64,000 bases of DNA, taken from assembly GCA_963802745.1 (NCBI GenBank), contig CAWDKL010000011.1:19290-83289 (forward strand), read 5' to 3'. The position numbers and the translations under genes were made by a program. This DNA is from JAJPKK01 sp963802745. Lineage in GTDB: Bacteria; Pseudomonadota; Alphaproteobacteria; Rhizobiales; Xanthobacteraceae. The notes beneath the pieces are model-generated. The model ran no database searches. It was not told the DNA's origin and saw only the letters and a list, made by a program, of their open reading frames with translations. The stretch's first letter is position 1; each line of letters begins with the position of its first letter. Positions 26,581 to 35,426 of this stretch are shown piece by piece.

Positions 26581-27609
26581 CCGGATCATTGGTACGCAGT
26601 TGAATACCAATCCAGCTTGCCGGTACGCGGCATCGTCGAGACCAAATTCTGGGGCCGTTCGATCGCCCTGTTTCGGGGCGAAGACGGTCAGGTGCGGGCC
26701 ATCGAAAATCGATGCCTGCACCGTCAGGTCAAGCTTTCGCTCGGCGAGGTTCATGATTGCCATCTGGTTTGCCCGTATCACGGCTGGGCCTATGACGGAA
26801 CCGGCAAGGTGGTCGGTGTCCCGCACGAACTATTCGGGCGAAAGCTTCCGCAGGCGAGGCTCAAATCGTTCCCGGTTCGCATCCGTTATGGCTTGATCTG
26901 GATTTTTCCCGGCGATCCCGATCGCGCCGAAAGCACGAAAATGCCGGAAATTCCGGAGCTTGAGGGTCCGCAAGCGTGGGCCTGCGTTCCGCTGGATTTC
27001 ACCTGGCAGGCCCACCACTCGATGATCATCGAGAATGTCAGCGATTTTACCCATGCCCATTTGCACCGTGACTACCGGCCTTTCAGTGACGCCAAGCTGA
27101 CGTTTTGCGAACCTGACGAACGCCGCGTGCGGCTCGGATATGACGTGCTGGTCGGGGACGGCCGGTTCTCCAAGCACTTCGTCGACCGCAGTAAGGTCAA
27201 GGTCAACAAGATGGAATTGTGTTTCGAGTACCCCTATCAGTGGTCCAATACTGGCGACCGCATCAAACATTGGTGTTTGTTCCTGCCGCTCGATGAGCGC
27301 ACCACACGGGTTTTCTTCTTGTTTTATTTCGATGCGTTACGCATTCCCGGTACGAGCATCCCGATCCCCCGTTGGTTGATGAAGCCGGTTCTCGCCATCG
27401 CCAACAAAGTAATGATTCGTCCGCTGTTGCAGCAAGATGGCACCATGGTCGAAGCGGAGCAACTGGCTTACGAAGCCAATGCCGGCGGTTCCGCGATCGA
27501 GCTCAACCCCGCTGTCATCGAGTTTCAAAAATTGATGATCAGCGCCTGGGAGCGTTACCTTGACGGTCATCGAGCGCAGCCATTGGCTCGTGAGGCGCGT
27601 CTTGCTTAG
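26497..27609 (+). CDS. Rieske non-heme iron oxygenase, sterol-pathway (SdmA-like candidate)
   Basis: A 370-aa oxygenase alpha subunit. The Rieske cluster ligands are in NRCLHRQ and LVCPYHGWAYD (CxH...CxxH). The mononuclear iron site is in IIENVSDFTHAHLHRDYRP (Asp and two His). ATG 26497 follows a GGAGG; an in-frame ATG at 26479 is possible. It opens the sterol operon and its end overlaps the cyclase start. In bacteria such as Methylococcus a Rieske enzyme, SdmA, oxidises the C-4 methyl of sterols, working with the dehydrogenase SdmB; an SdmB-like gene lies three genes downstream. It needs reductase and ferredoxin partners that are not in the window. Assignment to C-4 demethylation is inference. 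Confidence 0.82.
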   Translation: MISNHKLLPPSFEQAKTRRQQARAVGLHPDHWYAVEYQSSLPVRGIVETKFWGRSIALFRGEDGQVRAIENRCLHRQVKLSLGEVHDCHLVCPYHGWAYDGTGKVVGVPHELFGRKLPQARLKSFPVRIRYGLIWIFPGDPDRAESTKMPEIPELEGPQAWACVPLDFTWQAHHSMIIENVSDFTHAHLHRDYRPFSDAKLTFCEPDERRVRLGYDVLVGDGRFSKHFVDRSKVKVNKMELCFEYPYQWSNTGDRIKHWCLFLPLDERTTRVFFLFYFDALRIPGTSIPIPRWLMKPVLAIANKVMIRPLLQQDGTMVEAEQLAYEANAGGSAIELNPAVIEFQKLMISAWERYLDGHRAQPLAREARLA

Positions 27610-29602
27610 CCACCGGGTGGACGGGCCGGCCGGCCATGAAGCGGATTGGGCGGCCGCAGCGCTTTCGCGGCTGCAGAACGCGCACGGGGCCTGGGAAGGC
27701 GAAGTTATTTGGTGTCCGGTCATCACCGCGCAGGTGGTGATCCTGCACGCCATCGCCGGGCGGCGTCCGACCATTGAGCGGCGGCGGCGGCTGCTCCGGC
27801 AGTTCGCCGTAACCAGCCGCCCGGACGGCGGCTGGGGGTTGCACCCGGAATCCGCCTCCTACCGTTTCGTGACCACATTGGTTTATGTTGCCATAAGGTT
27901 GTTGGGCGAGCCGGCGAACAACTTTATGCTCGTGAAGGCCCGCGCGTTCTTGGATCGCGAACCGGGCGGTATTTTTAGTTTGCCGCAATGGGGCAAGGTC
28001 TGGTTATCCTTCATCGGATTGTTCGACCCGCGCGGCCTCAATCCGTGTCCGCCGGAACTGTTTCTGCTGCCGTCATGGCTGCCGTTCTCGCCGCTGCGAT
28101 TCTACTGTCACACCCGGTATATCTATCTGGGAATGGCTTTTCTGATCGGATCGGGCTTTCGCGCCGATCTGGGCCCGATCGCAGCCGCGTTGCGCGGGGA
28201 ACTCTACGGCGCCCAGGCGCCTGAGGAAGCGTTTCGACATCGGCATGATCTTGCGGCAAGCGACGCCTATGTGCGTCCCGGTGCCGGCCTGCGGCTGCTC
28301 TACGATGCCGTCAACGCCTTCGGGCGCGTCGGTCGGTGGCTTCCGGGAGCCGCTTGGCTGCGGCGTCGCGCGCTCGATGCTTGCAAGACCCGCATCGTTT
28401 TCGAACAGCGCGCCACGCACTTTCAGGGCCTGTCGCCGGTGAGCGGCGTGCTCAATACGCTGGCGCTTTACTCAATCGATCCCGACGGCGCGGACACACA
28501 ATGCAGCTTTGATGGTCTGGAGAGCTGGCGTTGGGACGACGACATTGACGGTACGCGCTATGCCGGCGCGCGCTCGACGACGTGGGACACCAGCTTCGCA
28601 ATACAAGCGCTGGTCGCCGGCGGCCCGGTGGCAGCGTTAAAGCATGCCGATGCACTTCGGTTCGGCTATCGCAAGCTGGCCGACATGCAGGCGACCTCCG
28701 AACTCCCCGGCGGGGCTGCGCAGGGCCGCGATCCGATTCTGGGAGGCTGGTGCTTTAGCGACGGCGTGCATCGCTGGCCGGTCAGCGATTGCGCCGCCGA
28801 GGCGATTATCGCGTTACTCGATTGCCACGACGTGCCGGGTTTGATTGCGCGCGAGGATCGGCTTCCGGAAGCGCGCCTCGTGGCGGCCGCCGACTTCATT
28901 CTCAGCCGGCAAAATCGCGATGGCGGCTTCGGCACGTATGAGCGTCGGCGCGGCCAGCGCTGGCTCGAGACGCTCAATCCGTCGGAGATGTTCGGCCAAT
29001 GCATGACGGAATTGTCCTACCTCGAATGCACAGGCTCATCGGTGCGCGCACTGGTTCGCCTCCAGCGCACCATCGATTGCGGGCGTATCGGCCCAATTCA
29101 GTCCGCCATCGACCGCGGCATATCGGTAATCCTCGATCGTCAGCGGCCTGACGGGAGCTGGCCGGGTTTCTGGGGTATCAACTTCATCTACGGCACTTAT
29201 TTTGCCGTCGTCAGTTTGCGCGAAGCCGGCGTCGCCCCGGATCATACGGCGTTCGCAAAGGCCGCACGCTGGCTCAAAAGCATTCAGCATGGCGACGGCG
29301 GCTGGGGCGAGCATTTTTCAGGTTGTCTCGACAACACCTATGTCAACAATCCGGCGAGCCTGATCATCAGCACCGCATGGGCCTGCCTCGCGCTGATGCA
29401 TGCGGACATGGCGATGTCAACGGCGCTCGATCGCGGTATCGCCTATCTGATGCACCGCCAGGCCACGGGCGGCGGCTGGCCGCGCGAGGGCGTGAACGGC
29501 GTTTTCTTCGGCACCGCCATGCTCGAATATACACTGTATAACAGCTACTTCCCAGCGATGGCTCTAGCGCTTTTCGACAGGCATCGTGATGGCGCGCGCT
29601 GA
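27560..29602 (+). CDS. osc: oxidosqualene cyclase (lanosterol-synthase type)
   Basis: A 680-aa triterpene cyclase. The catalytic Asp sits in WPVSDCAAEA, the oxidosqualene-cyclase version (VSDCTAE); the squalene-hopene cyclase DxDD motif is absent. Val two residues before the Asp is as in lanosterol synthases (Ile in cycloartenol synthases). QW repeats are clear: QNRDGGFGTYE, QRPDGSWPGFWG, QHGDGGWGE and QATGGGWPREGVNG, ending in YNSYFPAMAL as in eukaryotic enzymes (YRNIFPIWAL). LNPSEMFG is shared with human lanosterol synthase (LNPSEVFG). The usual Cys of the GVCF segment is Asn here (GINF). Start TTG 27560 has GGGAG eight bases before it and overlaps the Rieske gene. Product probably lanosterol or an isomer; regiochemistry unproven. 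Confidence 0.92.
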   Translation: MTVIERSHWLVRRVLLSHRVDGPAGHEADWAAAALSRLQNAHGAWEGEVIWCPVITAQVVILHAIAGRRPTIERRRRLLRQFAVTSRPDGGWGLHPESASYRFVTTLVYVAIRLLGEPANNFMLVKARAFLDREPGGIFSLPQWGKVWLSFIGLFDPRGLNPCPPELFLLPSWLPFSPLRFYCHTRYIYLGMAFLIGSGFRADLGPIAAALRGELYGAQAPEEAFRHRHDLAASDAYVRPGAGLRLLYDAVNAFGRVGRWLPGAAWLRRRALDACKTRIVFEQRATHFQGLSPVSGVLNTLALYSIDPDGADTQCSFDGLESWRWDDDIDGTRYAGARSTTWDTSFAIQALVAGGPVAALKHADALRFGYRKLADMQATSELPGGAAQGRDPILGGWCFSDGVHRWPVSDCAAEAIIALLDCHDVPGLIAREDRLPEARLVAAADFILSRQNRDGGFGTYERRRGQRWLETLNPSEMFGQCMTELSYLECTGSSVRALVRLQRTIDCGRIGPIQSAIDRGISVILDRQRPDGSWPGFWGINFIYGTYFAVVSLREAGVAPDHTAFAKAARWLKSIQHGDGGWGEHFSGCLDNTYVNNPASLIISTAWACLALMHADMAMSTALDRGIAYLMHRQATGGGWPREGVNGVFFGTAMLEYTLYNSYFPAMALALFDRHRDGAR

Positions 29603-30917
29603 TTATAATGTGGTCATTGCCGGCGGCGGAATTGCCGGTGCTGCAGCAGCGGCGGCGTTCAAGGAATTCGGCTGGTCCGTTCTCGTCGTCGAGCCGGGCC
29701 AGCATGCCGACCGGCGGCTTGGGGGCGAGTTGATCCATCCCGCCGGTGTTTGCGCTCTCAAAGAACTGGGACTGTTCGAAGCGAAGGCGTTTCGCGACGC
29801 GATCCCGATCGCGGGCTTCGTGGCGTTCCCGGGTTGCGGCGAAAACGACATCAAGCTGCCATATGCGGAGAATTGGGGGCAGCGGCATGCGATCGCGTTG
29901 GACCATGCGCAGCTCCGCGCAGCGCTTCAGAATGCAGCGGAAGCCCTGCCGCACGTGACCATGCTCAAAGGTGGGCGCGTGGTGGGTGTCGAGGACAGCC
30001 ACTCTCAGGTCCGCGTCGCGGTCCAACAGGGTACGCGCGTCCGGACCGTGACCTGCGAACTGGTGGTCGCGGCCGATGGTGCGTCGAGTTCGGTCCGCAC
30101 GCTGGCCGGCATCGCGCACCAGCGACGACCGATGTCAACGATTACGGGCTATCTGATCGGCGACCGCAATTTGCCGGCTCCCGGCTTTGGGCACGTCTTC
30201 ATCGGGGCGGCGGCGCCGTTGCTTGTCTATGAAATCGGCGGGTCGCGGGCGCGCGTTCTATTCGATCAGCCGGTCGGGCAGTCCGCCGTTGCGCCAGGCC
30301 GGCATCGCGGTGACGTCGTGGCGGCTGTGTGTCCGCTCAGCCTGCGTGCCGAGATCGAAGCCGCTGTGGCGACGCAGCGCGGCATGCAATTCGTAAGCGC
30401 CGATATTGTGGTCGAACGCTCGACGCGCAATCGCGTGGTGCTGATGGGAGATGCGGGCGGCAGCTGTCATCCGCTGACGGCAACCGGCATGACGATCGGC
30501 TTGCGCGACGCGTTGCGCCTGCGTGACGCGCTCCGGTCCACCGACGGCAACATCGTGGTTGCCCTCGCGCTCTACAGCAGGCGACGGCGCGCACCGCAGC
30601 GTTCGCGGGTGCTGGTGGCGTCCGCGCTGTACAACGCCTGCAGTGCGACCAAGCCCGAACAGTTGCTCATTCGCGCCGGTCTCATCCGGTATTGGCAACG
30701 CAACGCGCGCGGCCGGCAAGCCACCATGGCAATTCTCGCCATGAGCGATCCCCGGCTGCGGTCGGTGCTTCGCGAGATGTTGATCGTGATTCGGCACGGC
30801 GTTGCCGCGAAATGGCGTGGCTGGTCGATTGCGGGCGTCGCTCCAGGCCTGCGGTTGATGGCGGGCCTCACCAGTGTCGTGGTACGCCAAGTCGGTTTTG
30901 CCCTGAGGGCGAGGTAA
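29589..30917 (+). CDS. sqe: squalene epoxidase (FAD monooxygenase)
   Basis: A 442-aa flavoprotein. N-terminal dinucleotide fold: NVVIAGGGIAGAAAAAAF. The segment LGGELIHPAGVCALKELGL matches the squalene epoxidase GELLQPGG..LKELGL motif. The second FAD motif and substrate region, GDAGGSCHPLTATGMTIGL followed by RDALRLRDAL, matches GDA..HPLTGGGMT of that family. ATG 29589 lies inside the cyclase end (overlap of 14 bases). The C-terminus has helical, membrane-leaning stretches (GVAPGLRLMAGLTSVVVRQ). It makes 2,3-oxidosqualene for the cyclase just upstream; gene order and overlap support this. Requires oxygen and a flavin reductase supplied from elsewhere. Confidence 0.9.
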   Translation: MARADYNVVIAGGGIAGAAAAAAFKEFGWSVLVVEPGQHADRRLGGELIHPAGVCALKELGLFEAKAFRDAIPIAGFVAFPGCGENDIKLPYAENWGQRHAIALDHAQLRAALQNAAEALPHVTMLKGGRVVGVEDSHSQVRVAVQQGTRVRTVTCELVVAADGASSSVRTLAGIAHQRRPMSTITGYLIGDRNLPAPGFGHVFIGAAAPLLVYEIGGSRARVLFDQPVGQSAVAPGRHRGDVVAAVCPLSLRAEIEAAVATQRGMQFVSADIVVERSTRNRVVLMGDAGGSCHPLTATGMTIGLRDALRLRDALRSTDGNIVVALALYSRRRRAPQRSRVLVASALYNACSATKPEQLLIRAGLIRYWQRNARGRQATMAILAMSDPRLRSVLREMLIVIRHGVAAKWRGWSIAGVAPGLRLMAGLTSVVVRQVGFALRAR

Positions 30918-30920
30918 GCC

Positions 30921-31952
30921 ATGATTCTCGTCACCGGTGCAGGCGGACATCTCGGGGCCAATATGGTCCGACGCCTGCTGGCGGACGGCCTGCCTGTGCG
31001 TGCCATGCTGCACACGGCGCGGGATCGCCCCAGCGTCGAGGGACTTCCGGTCGAAAGCGTCGTCGGGGATTTGCGCGACGCCGCCTTCGCGGCGGCAAGC
31101 GCGCGCGGGTGCCGGCAGATCTATCATTGCGCCGCAAAGGTCTCGACCACCTACCGCAATAAGGACGACATCTTCGCTGCCAATGTGCTCGGAACCCGTA
31201 ACATCCTGAACGCCGCGCGCTCCGCCGCCGTCGAGAAGGTCGTGGTGACGGGTTCCTTCAGCGCGGTGGGAATCCGGTCGGACCGTCCCAGCAACGAAGA
31301 CGACCCTTTCAATCCGTTGGAACCGCATTTGCCGTACGGCTTTACGAAGGCTGCCGTCGAGCACGAATGTCTCAAGGCATTTGCCGAAGGCCTGCCGGTC
31401 GTCGTTGCGGTGTCGACCGCGATCCTTGGCCCTTATGATTTCAAGCCGTCACGCATGGGGCAGGTCCTGATCCGCTTCGCCTCCGGGCGCCTGCGTGCCT
31501 ATGTGCCGGGCGGATTTCCGTTCGTGGCGGCGGCCGATATCGTCGAAGGGCACATCCTCGCCATGCAGAAGGGCCGACCGGGGCAGCGGTACATTTTTGC
31601 AACGTCGTTCATGACGTTCGACCAACTGCTGCAGATTTTCGCGTCGGTCGCCGGGCAGCGGCCGCCGCCCGTTCGCATTCCGCCCGGACTCATGGTGGTC
31701 GCGGCAGGCATCGCGGGCAAGCTGCTGCCCTATGTGCGGCCCGACAGCGAGCAGCTTTTAACGCCGGCCGCGATCCGGATTCTCCGGATGGGCCGGCAGG
31801 CGGATATCGGCAAGGCGCAGCGCGAATTGGGCTTTCGTCCGACCAATATCGAATCCGCCATCCAGGCGGCTTACAACTGGTTCGTGGCGCGGGGCGTCAT
31901 CCAAGCTCCGTCGGAGCCGGCCGCGGCCCGTTCGATGGAAGTGTGGCGATGA
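30921..31952 (+). CDS. NAD(P)-dependent 3beta-HSD/epimerase-like dehydrogenase (SdmB/ERG26 candidate)
   Basis: A 343-aa extended SDR. Rossmann motif LVTGAGGHLGANMVRRLL, catalytic YGFTKAAVE (Tyr-x3-Lys), and a 3beta-HSD-like middle (VFDV-type text replaced by IYHCAAKVSTTYRNKDD). The family includes ERG26 and bacterial SdmB, which oxidise the C-3 hydroxyl and drop the C-4 carboxyl during sterol C-4 demethylation. ATG 30921 has GAGG upstream, four bases after the epoxidase stop; its own stop overlaps the CYP51 start (ATGA). Position between epoxidase and CYP51 supports a sterol role. Exact reaction inferred. Confidence 0.82.
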   Translation: MILVTGAGGHLGANMVRRLLADGLPVRAMLHTARDRPSVEGLPVESVVGDLRDAAFAAASARGCRQIYHCAAKVSTTYRNKDDIFAANVLGTRNILNAARSAAVEKVVVTGSFSAVGIRSDRPSNEDDPFNPLEPHLPYGFTKAAVEHECLKAFAEGLPVVVAVSTAILGPYDFKPSRMGQVLIRFASGRLRAYVPGGFPFVAAADIVEGHILAMQKGRPGQRYIFATSFMTFDQLLQIFASVAGQRPPPVRIPPGLMVVAAGIAGKLLPYVRPDSEQLLTPAAIRILRMGRQADIGKAQRELGFRPTNIESAIQAAYNWFVARGVIQAPSEPAAARSMEVWR

Positions 31953-33295
31953 CGGTGCCGACTCTGCCGGGCGGCTGGCCTTATATCGGTCATGCGCTGG
32001 CATTCAACCGCAATCCCGTCGAATTCCTGCGGCGTGCGCAGGCGCGATACGGGGATATGTTCCGGTTTCGGCTGCTGGGCCGTACGGTTTACGCGCTGTT
32101 GTCAAGCCGGGGCAATGAGGCGGTATTTCGCGCCGCCGACGATATGCTGGATTTTCGCGACGCCTACCGGTTCACGATCCCGATCTTCGGCAAAGGGGTG
32201 GCCTATGATGTCGCTCCCGAACTGATGGATCAGCAGCTGCGGCTCATTCATCCGGGCCTGCGCGACGAAGCGATGCAATCCTACGCCGCCATCATGGCCG
32301 AGGAAGTGCATCGCTTCGCGGCGCGCCTTGGCGAGACGGGCGAGATCGACCTGCCGACGGCATTCAACGAACTGACCATCTTCATCGCCGGCCGCTGCCT
32401 TCTGGGGGACGAATTCCGCCGTGGATTGTCGGACGAATTCGCCGCGCTTTATCGCGACCTGGAAGGCGGCATCAATCTGATCGCCTTCGTCGCGCCCTAC
32501 GCGCCGACGCCCAAGAACCGCCGTCGCGACCGCGCCCGTCGCGAGGTGGCGGCCACGGTTTCGGCGATGCTGGCCAGCCGCCGGCGCAATCAAACCACGT
32601 GCGATGATTTCCTGTCGGTCCTGATGGCGGCCCGGTATGCCGACGGCACCGCGCTCACCGACGATGCGATCGCGGGACTGCTGCTCACGCTGCTGTTCGC
32701 CGGGCAGCACACCAGTGCCGTGATGGCGACCTGGCTGGGCGTCTTGCTGATGCAATACCCCGCGTACCGGGAAGCCTTGCGGCGCGAGGCCGCCGACATT
32801 CTCGGCGATTCGGTGCAGGTGGGCAGGCTCAAACGGTTGCGCCAGATGGAGTATTGCTTGAAGGAGGCGGAGCGCCTTTATCCGCCGCTGGTCATGTTGA
32901 TGCGCAAGACGCTGCGGCCGTTCGCGGTCGATGGTGTCGTCATTCCCGCCGGCGATCTCGTCATGGTATCGCCTGCGGTATCGCATCGCCAAGCACGGGT
33001 GTTTCGCAATCCCGATATGTTCGATCCCGAGCGGTTCGCGCCGCCGCGCGAGGAGGACCGGGCGACACCCTATTCGCTGATCGGCTTCGGCGGCGGCAAG
33101 CATCGCTGCATCGGGATGGCGTTTGCACATCAGCAGATCAAGGTCATCTGGGGAATTCTGTTGCAGCGGTTCGAGTTCGAACTGCTTGATGGCGATGTTG
33201 ATCCAGACTACGATACCTTCGTCGTCGGCCCGCGGCATCCCTGCCGTGTGCGCTATCGCCGCCGGCTGCCGGCGGCATTGGCGGAGGTCGGCTGA
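31949..33295 (+). CDS. cyp51: sterol 14alpha-demethylase CYP51
   Basis: A 448-aa cytochrome P450. CYP51 signatures are visible: YRFTIPIFGKGVAYDV in the B-C region, LLFAGQHTSAV in helix I (Ala-Gly-Gln-His-Thr-Ser), KEAERLYPPLVMLMRK (ExxR), and the haem-Cys loop FGGGKHRCIGMAFAHQQIK. No membrane anchor, as in other bacterial members, and no fused ferredoxin (Methylococcus CYP51 has one). ATG 31949 overlaps the preceding stop; its own stop shares bases with the next ATG (TGATG) with GGAGG before it. It removes the 14alpha-methyl of the cyclase product in three oxidations, giving the delta-14 alkene that the ERG24-like reductase downstream could reduce. Confidence 0.93.
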   Translation: MTVPTLPGGWPYIGHALAFNRNPVEFLRRAQARYGDMFRFRLLGRTVYALLSSRGNEAVFRAADDMLDFRDAYRFTIPIFGKGVAYDVAPELMDQQLRLIHPGLRDEAMQSYAAIMAEEVHRFAARLGETGEIDLPTAFNELTIFIAGRCLLGDEFRRGLSDEFAALYRDLEGGINLIAFVAPYAPTPKNRRRDRARREVAATVSAMLASRRRNQTTCDDFLSVLMAARYADGTALTDDAIAGLLLTLLFAGQHTSAVMATWLGVLLMQYPAYREALRREAADILGDSVQVGRLKRLRQMEYCLKEAERLYPPLVMLMRKTLRPFAVDGVVIPAGDLVMVSPAVSHRQARVFRNPDMFDPERFAPPREEDRATPYSLIGFGGGKHRCIGMAFAHQQIKVIWGILLQRFEFELLDGDVDPDYDTFVVGPRHPCRVRYRRRLPAALAEVG

Positions 33296-34932
33296 TGTCA
33301 ACGAAATCGTCGATCAAACCGCCGATCAATTGGGTCGTCGTCGGGCTGGTGGTGTTCTTCATCATCTTCAACGCAACGATCGACCGCTATTGGGTTGCGC
33401 ACGCCCACGAACTGCCCGCGCTGGCCGGGACCGATCTGTTCGCACGCATCTTCGAGATTTACGCCGCCGCCGACCATGCGTATTTCGATCGGGTCACCCA
33501 GGAGGAACTGGCGCTTGAAATCTTCAACAGCACGATCACGCAGGTATTCAACATCTGGCTGTTGATCGCCCTGCTGCGCCGTTGGCCGCTGCGGGTGCCT
33601 TTGCAAATGGCGGTCGGCAGCTGGGTATCCTACTCGGTCATCTTGAATTGGACGAGCGCAGCGCTCACCGGCTTTCCCGGCATGGACGACAAGACGCCGG
33701 GAAATTTCTTCACGTTTTTCACGGCCAATCTGCCTTGGCTCGCCGGGCACCTCTACGTCGCTTACGACGCCATCCGGCAAGCCATGGCGGCCCTACGGAC
33801 ACAACCGCCGCCACGGATGGCCGTTGCCGCCGATCCGCCGCCGGATTTCCATACTGCACAAAATTTGCGGCAGAAGGCCCGTGCGGCCGGTCTCGATCCG
33901 AACCACTGGTACGCCTTTGCTCGCGCCAAGGATATCAAGCGCGGCAAGGTCGTTGCCTCGACGTTTCAGGGCGAACCGATCGCGATTTACCGTGGCACCG
34001 ACGGTACGGTGCGGGCCATGTCGGATCGTTGTCTCCACCGCGGCATTCCGTTGTCGCTCGGTGAGGTCAAGGGTTGTGGACTGGTGTGCGCCTATCATGG
34101 CTGGAGCTACGACGAGGCGGGGCGTCTCACCGGTGTTGCGCACGAGCTGTTCGGACGGGCGCTTCCCGATGCGCGCGTGAAGACCTATCCGGCCTGCGAA
34201 CGCTACGGCCTGGTCTGGATTTTTCCGGGCGATAGCACGCTTGCCGCAAGCGTAGGCCTGCCGGAGATCCCCGAGCTGGAGGGGCCGCAAGCCTGGGCCT
34301 TCACGGCGGTCGAATATACGTGGGACGCCCACCACTCGATGATCATCGACAATCTCAGCGATCTCACGCACGCCTATCTGCACCGGAGATACCGGCCATT
34401 CCAGGATCCGGTGTTGACGAAGAACGAGCTACGCGAGGACTCGGTTTATTGCACTTATCGCATGTCGCTCCTCGAAGGACCGATCATGCGCTGGCTATTC
34501 GATCGCCATGACCGCGCCGAGATGAAACTGATGGAACTGTGTCAGCAATATCCTTACCAGTGGGGCAACACCGGCGGTCGCGTTAAGCATTGGGTGTTCC
34601 TCACCCCGCTCACAGACCGCAAGACGCGCGTCTACTTCATCTTCTATTTCAACCGCGTGAAGGTTCCGTTCACGCCATTCCATTTCCCGCAAAAACTGAT
34701 GGGCTTGGTCTTGGCCATATTCAATCCGATTTACATCAAACCGGTGACGGCACAGGATGGCGACGCCGTAGCCTGGGAACAGGAGGGCTACGAGCACGCG
34801 GCCCGGCGGGCGGTCATCGAGTTCAATCCCGCGGTCGCGCAATTCCAGCAACTGATCGTCGGCAAATGGCAGAGTTATCTTGAGCGTGCCGCGCGTGACG
34901 CCGGCACGCGCAATCAAGGTGCCGCGCCATGA
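33295..34932 (+). CDS. fusion of EBP-like sterol isomerase domain and Rieske oxygenase
   Basis: A 545-aa two-domain protein. Residues 1-165 form four membrane segments resembling emopamil-binding protein (delta8-delta7 sterol isomerase): LEIFNSTI, PLRVPLQMAVGSWVSYSV and TANLPWLAGHLYVAYDAI match human EBP METITAC, PLRFILQLVV and FMNALWLVLPGVLVLDAV. The Glu, Asn and Trp of the EBP site are kept; His76 and Glu80 positions look like Asn and Asp. From about residue 183 a Rieske oxygenase follows, close to the operon's first gene (KARAAGLDPNHWYA), with RCLHRG, CAYHGWSYD and IIDNLSDLTHAYLHRRYRP. The frame is continuous with no shift, so the fusion is real as read. Probably couples ring double-bond movement with an oxidation. 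I know of no described fusion of this kind. Confidence 0.82.
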   Translation: MSTKSSIKPPINWVVVGLVVFFIIFNATIDRYWVAHAHELPALAGTDLFARIFEIYAAADHAYFDRVTQEELALEIFNSTITQVFNIWLLIALLRRWPLRVPLQMAVGSWVSYSVILNWTSAALTGFPGMDDKTPGNFFTFFTANLPWLAGHLYVAYDAIRQAMAALRTQPPPRMAVAADPPPDFHTAQNLRQKARAAGLDPNHWYAFARAKDIKRGKVVASTFQGEPIAIYRGTDGTVRAMSDRCLHRGIPLSLGEVKGCGLVCAYHGWSYDEAGRLTGVAHELFGRALPDARVKTYPACERYGLVWIFPGDSTLAASVGLPEIPELEGPQAWAFTAVEYTWDAHHSMIIDNLSDLTHAYLHRRYRPFQDPVLTKNELREDSVYCTYRMSLLEGPIMRWLFDRHDRAEMKLMELCQQYPYQWGNTGGRVKHWVFLTPLTDRKTRVYFIFYFNRVKVPFTPFHFPQKLMGLVLAIFNPIYIKPVTAQDGDAVAWEQEGYEHAARRAVIEFNPAVAQFQQLIVGKWQSYLERAARDAGTRNQGAAP

Positions 34933-35426
34933 CCCGTTCTGACAAGATTACGCTCGGGTTCATCGTTTTCTTCAGCTTGGTTGCGGTCACGCTCGAGGCC
35001 TATTGGCTCCTCCATGTCCATGACATGGTCCAACAGGATCATCCATTCGCGCGCGGCTTCGCGTTCTACGGTCGCGGCGACCGCGGCTATTTCGATGAGA
35101 TCAGCGGCTTCGAGTTCGCGCTCGAAGCGATCAACGTGTTCGTCACGGTGCCGGCCTATATCGTGCTGTCCTACGCAATCATCAACCGGCTGCCGTGGCG
35201 CTGGCCGTTGCAACTCTGCGTCTGCGCTTTCGTGACCTACTCGGTGATCCTGTATTTTATCGCCAAGCATGCCACCGGCTACGCGCAAATGTCGGAGCAC
35301 GACGTCACGTCGTTTCTGATCTTTTATCTGCCGAACCTGCCCTGGTTGATCGGCAACGCCTTCATGGCGATCGATGCGGCGCGCGCGATCGCTGCTGCGG
35401 TGCGCCGGCGCGAGCAGCCGGCATGA
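34929..35426 (+). CDS. EBP-like (EXPERA) membrane protein
   Basis: A 165-aa protein with four membrane segments, homologous to the N-terminal domain of the preceding fusion and to emopamil-binding protein. Visible matches are FALEAINVFVTVPAYIVLSY, WPLQLCVCAFVTYSVILYF and YLPNLPWLIGNAFMAIDAA. The Glu of LEAYW and of FALEA and the Asn-x-x-Trp (NLPW) correspond to EBP catalytic residues; the usual His before the first Glu is missing. Its ATG overlaps the fusion's stop and its stop overlaps the next ATG (ATGA). A delta8-delta7 sterol isomerase is the likeliest role; a partner subunit for the fused domain is the alternative. Confidence 0.75.
   Translation: MTRSDKITLGFIVFFSLVAVTLEAYWLLHVHDMVQQDHPFARGFAFYGRGDRGYFDEISGFEFALEAINVFVTVPAYIVLSYAIINRLPWRWPLQLCVCAFVTYSVILYFIAKHATGYAQMSEHDVTSFLIFYLPNLPWLIGNAFMAIDAARAIAAAVRRREQPA

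Noticed and set aside
27560..29602. Squalene-hopene cyclase as identity of the terpene cyclase
   Set aside because: The DxDD motif of hopene cyclases is absent; VSDCAAE and the C-terminal QW text match oxidosqualene cyclases, and a squalene epoxidase gene overlaps it.
32102..33301. 399-codon minus-strand frame opposite CYP51
   Set aside because: Antisense shadow; no domain features, and it fully overlaps an unmistakable P450.
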